The notes under the pieces were generated by a model that did no database searches, was not told the origin of the DNA, and was given only the letters and a program-made list of their open reading frames with translations. A stretch of 43,961 nt of DNA, taken from NCBI GenBank assembly GCA_025529335.1, contig JAMYHX010000366.1, positions 1-43,961 of the forward strand. The letters run 5' to 3'. The DNA comes from Rhizopus sp. PT2906. Lineage: Eukaryota; Mucoromycota; Mucoromycetes; Mucorales; Rhizopodaceae. Each line of letters opens with the position of its first letter. The stretch's first letter is position 1. A program made the translations under genes and the position numbers. Shown piece by piece: positions 43,038-43,961 of this stretch.

Positions 43038-43706
43038 ATGGAGCCTTGGAGATACACTGAATATCGTTCTGAATTGAAACCAAAAGAACATTATCAGAAC
43101 CCAGCAGAGTCTAGTAGCCTAAGCTCTTATGAAGTTACAGTACCATGTTCAAAAAGATCAATTCTTGAATTGCTTCATTTGATCATCCCGCCAAAGCCAA
43201 TTCCTCAGATCACTTATGAAGAATTTTTAACAGAGAGTGAATTATTTAAACTAGTTAAACAATACTTTAGTGACGATTGGAATTTTAATCAAAGCAAATT
43301 AAACGACCTTATAGGTAAAGATGGGTCTTGGGGAGGCACTAAGCAAAAAGGAAGTAAAGACAACAGGATAAGAGGTAGAACTTACAATGTGGTGGAGGCT
43401 AGCTTGAGAGACTTCAAGTGGAAAGACATTAGCAATATCAGTCAATTTAGATACCTTGTTAGAACGACACAACCACAATACGTTACTATTAGTTATGTCC
43501 GCAAATCTAACACAACTGAATCAACAACTGTAAAACAGAAGTCTCTTTCTCTTCAAGCATATAAATTAAAAACTAAAGCTTTATGCAAATACGTCTTCTC
43601 CAGTGTAGATACCAATGCAGATACCTTAATTCATGATAGGGATTATATAAAAAAGAAAAATACAATCAAAATTAAGAATTCACATGGTGATTGTCAGGGT
43701 AAATAA
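43038..43706 (+). CDS. Hypothetical protein, right-edge gene, first ORF
   Basis: The first ATG in this frame is at 43038, giving 222 residues (MEPWRYTEYRSELK...). The frame is open further upstream without an ATG, so a 5' exon is possible. It is rich in Lys, Ser and Thr, with no signal peptide or membrane segment. Distinct stretches are SILELLHLIIPPKPIPQITY, LFKLVKQYFSDDWNFNQSKL and IGKDGSWGGTKQKGSKDNRI. The end is very basic (DRDYIKKKNTIKIKN). I recognise no domain. The stop overlaps the ATG of a second ORF (TAATG). It could be a mobile-element protein or a lineage-specific gene. Confidence 0.5.
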   Translation: MEPWRYTEYRSELKPKEHYQNPAESSSLSSYEVTVPCSKRSILELLHLIIPPKPIPQITYEEFLTESELFKLVKQYFSDDWNFNQSKLNDLIGKDGSWGGTKQKGSKDNRIRGRTYNVVEASLRDFKWKDISNISQFRYLVRTTQPQYVTISYVRKSNTTESTTVKQKSLSLQAYKLKTKALCKYVFSSVDTNADTLIHDRDYIKKKNTIKIKNSHGDCQGK

Positions 43707-43863
43707 TGTTTAATACTTGGCAAGTGTATATTGATTTATTTGTTTTAACAATAAACAAAGACCTCTTAGATTTTATTACGATATCAGATAAAAAAGTTAG
43801 ATTGGTTATTATCTCTTTTCCTGGCTTAAGTACAAACCCAAGTGATGTGTATGATTTTGTGAA
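43706..43863 (+). CDS. Second ORF/exon of the right-edge gene, partial at window edge
   Basis: This frame, +2 relative to the first ORF, starts at the ATG overlapping its stop. It reads FNTWQVYIDLFVLTINKDLL and on to SFPGLSTNPSDVYDFV. At its end AA|GTAAGC is a good splice donor, and TATTATTTTAG|ATGT at the window edge is a good acceptor. So the coding region probably continues outside the window through a 94-nt intron (43864-43957). How it joins the first ORF is unclear: the obvious GTAAAT...CAAG intron would be only about 26 nt. A frameshift, a longer intron, or re-initiation are alternatives. No family is recognised. Confidence 0.35.
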
Positions 43864-43872
43864 GTAAGCAAG

Positions 43873-43919
<47 letters not shown>
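43873..43919 (+). repeat. A47 homopolymer in a predicted intron
   Basis: This is a run of 47 A beginning just after the GTAAGCAAG donor. It is the longest homopolymer in the window and, unlike those at 8304 and 37394, it is A-rich on the transcribed sense. Confidence 0.85.
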
Positions 43920-43925
<6 letters not shown>

Positions 43926-43961
43926 TTACATTTTAATGTTTTTTTATATTATTTTAGATGT

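Noticed and set aside
43699..43724. A 26-nt intron joining the two right-edge ORFs
   Set aside because: It has GT and AG ends, but is far shorter than every other intron in the window (45-95 nt).
1..43961. CRISPR array, bacterial operon or rRNA genes
   Set aside because: The 22-bp arrays are contiguous degenerate units without spacers; the genes are spliced eukaryotic genes; no rRNA segment was recognised.

Overview
The window looks like a piece of nuclear genome from a Mucoromycota fungus, probably of the Mucorales. It is very AT-rich. Its genes are cut by many short introns (about 45-95 nt, GT...AG, often with a TACTAA-like branch site). Its proteins are typical of fungi: FPP synthase, the large NAD-dependent glutamate dehydrogenase, Sly1, Vms1, a Pho80-like cyclin and Syf1. 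A decayed copy of a C2H2-containing family that I recall as strongly expanded in Mucorales points to the same group; that recollection is unverified. I cannot name a genus.

Layout. Positions 1-6.3 kb are a transposon graveyard: a Tc1 transposase relic, two pogo-type elements with TIRs, an LTR-like repeat and the C2H2-family pseudogene. From 6.6 to 15.8 kb lie four minus-strand genes: a tubby-like protein, mitochondrial ATP synthase OSCP (ATP5), farnesyl diphosphate synthase (ERG20) and NAD-glutamate dehydrogenase (GDH2). From 15.8 to 21.3 kb there is a second repeat island with a pogo transposase relic, a MITE, a solo-LTR-like element with 5-bp duplications and several old dispersed repeats; it ends at a tRNA-Asn gene. 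From 21.6 to 31.4 kb is a compact gene block: SLY1(+), a phytanoyl-CoA-dioxygenase-family gene(-), ATE1(-) sharing a 168-bp promoter with TIP41(+), a Pho80-like cyclin(-) and VMS1(-). From 31.4 to 33.9 kb is a third repeat island, whose 0.6-kb composite repeat is the inverted partner of the one at 1.2-1.9 kb. From 33.9 to 42.1 kb are four minus-strand genes: an F-box/LRR protein, a polyQ protein, a PP2A B''-type regulatory subunit and the spliceosomal SYF1. The last kilobase holds a plus-strand gene of unknown function that runs off the edge, behind a promoter-like region with palindromes and two TATA boxes.

The genes do not form one pathway, but themes recur. Mitochondrial and central metabolism: OSCP, GDH2. 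Isoprenoid supply: ERG20. ER-Golgi traffic: SLY1. Protein quality control and the Arg/N-degron pathway: VMS1, ATE1, possibly the F-box protein. PP2A/TOR signalling: TIP41 and the B'' subunit. Phosphate or cell-cycle kinase control: the Pho80-like cyclin. Splicing: SYF1.

I did not find a clear new biological system. The most unusual structures are three separate loci of degenerate ~22-bp phased tandem repeats, several repeat families present as inverted pairs, very long homopyrimidine tracts directly before splice acceptors, a Syf1 without its usual C-terminal tail, and the unrecognised right-edge gene, whose two ORFs overlap at TAATG.
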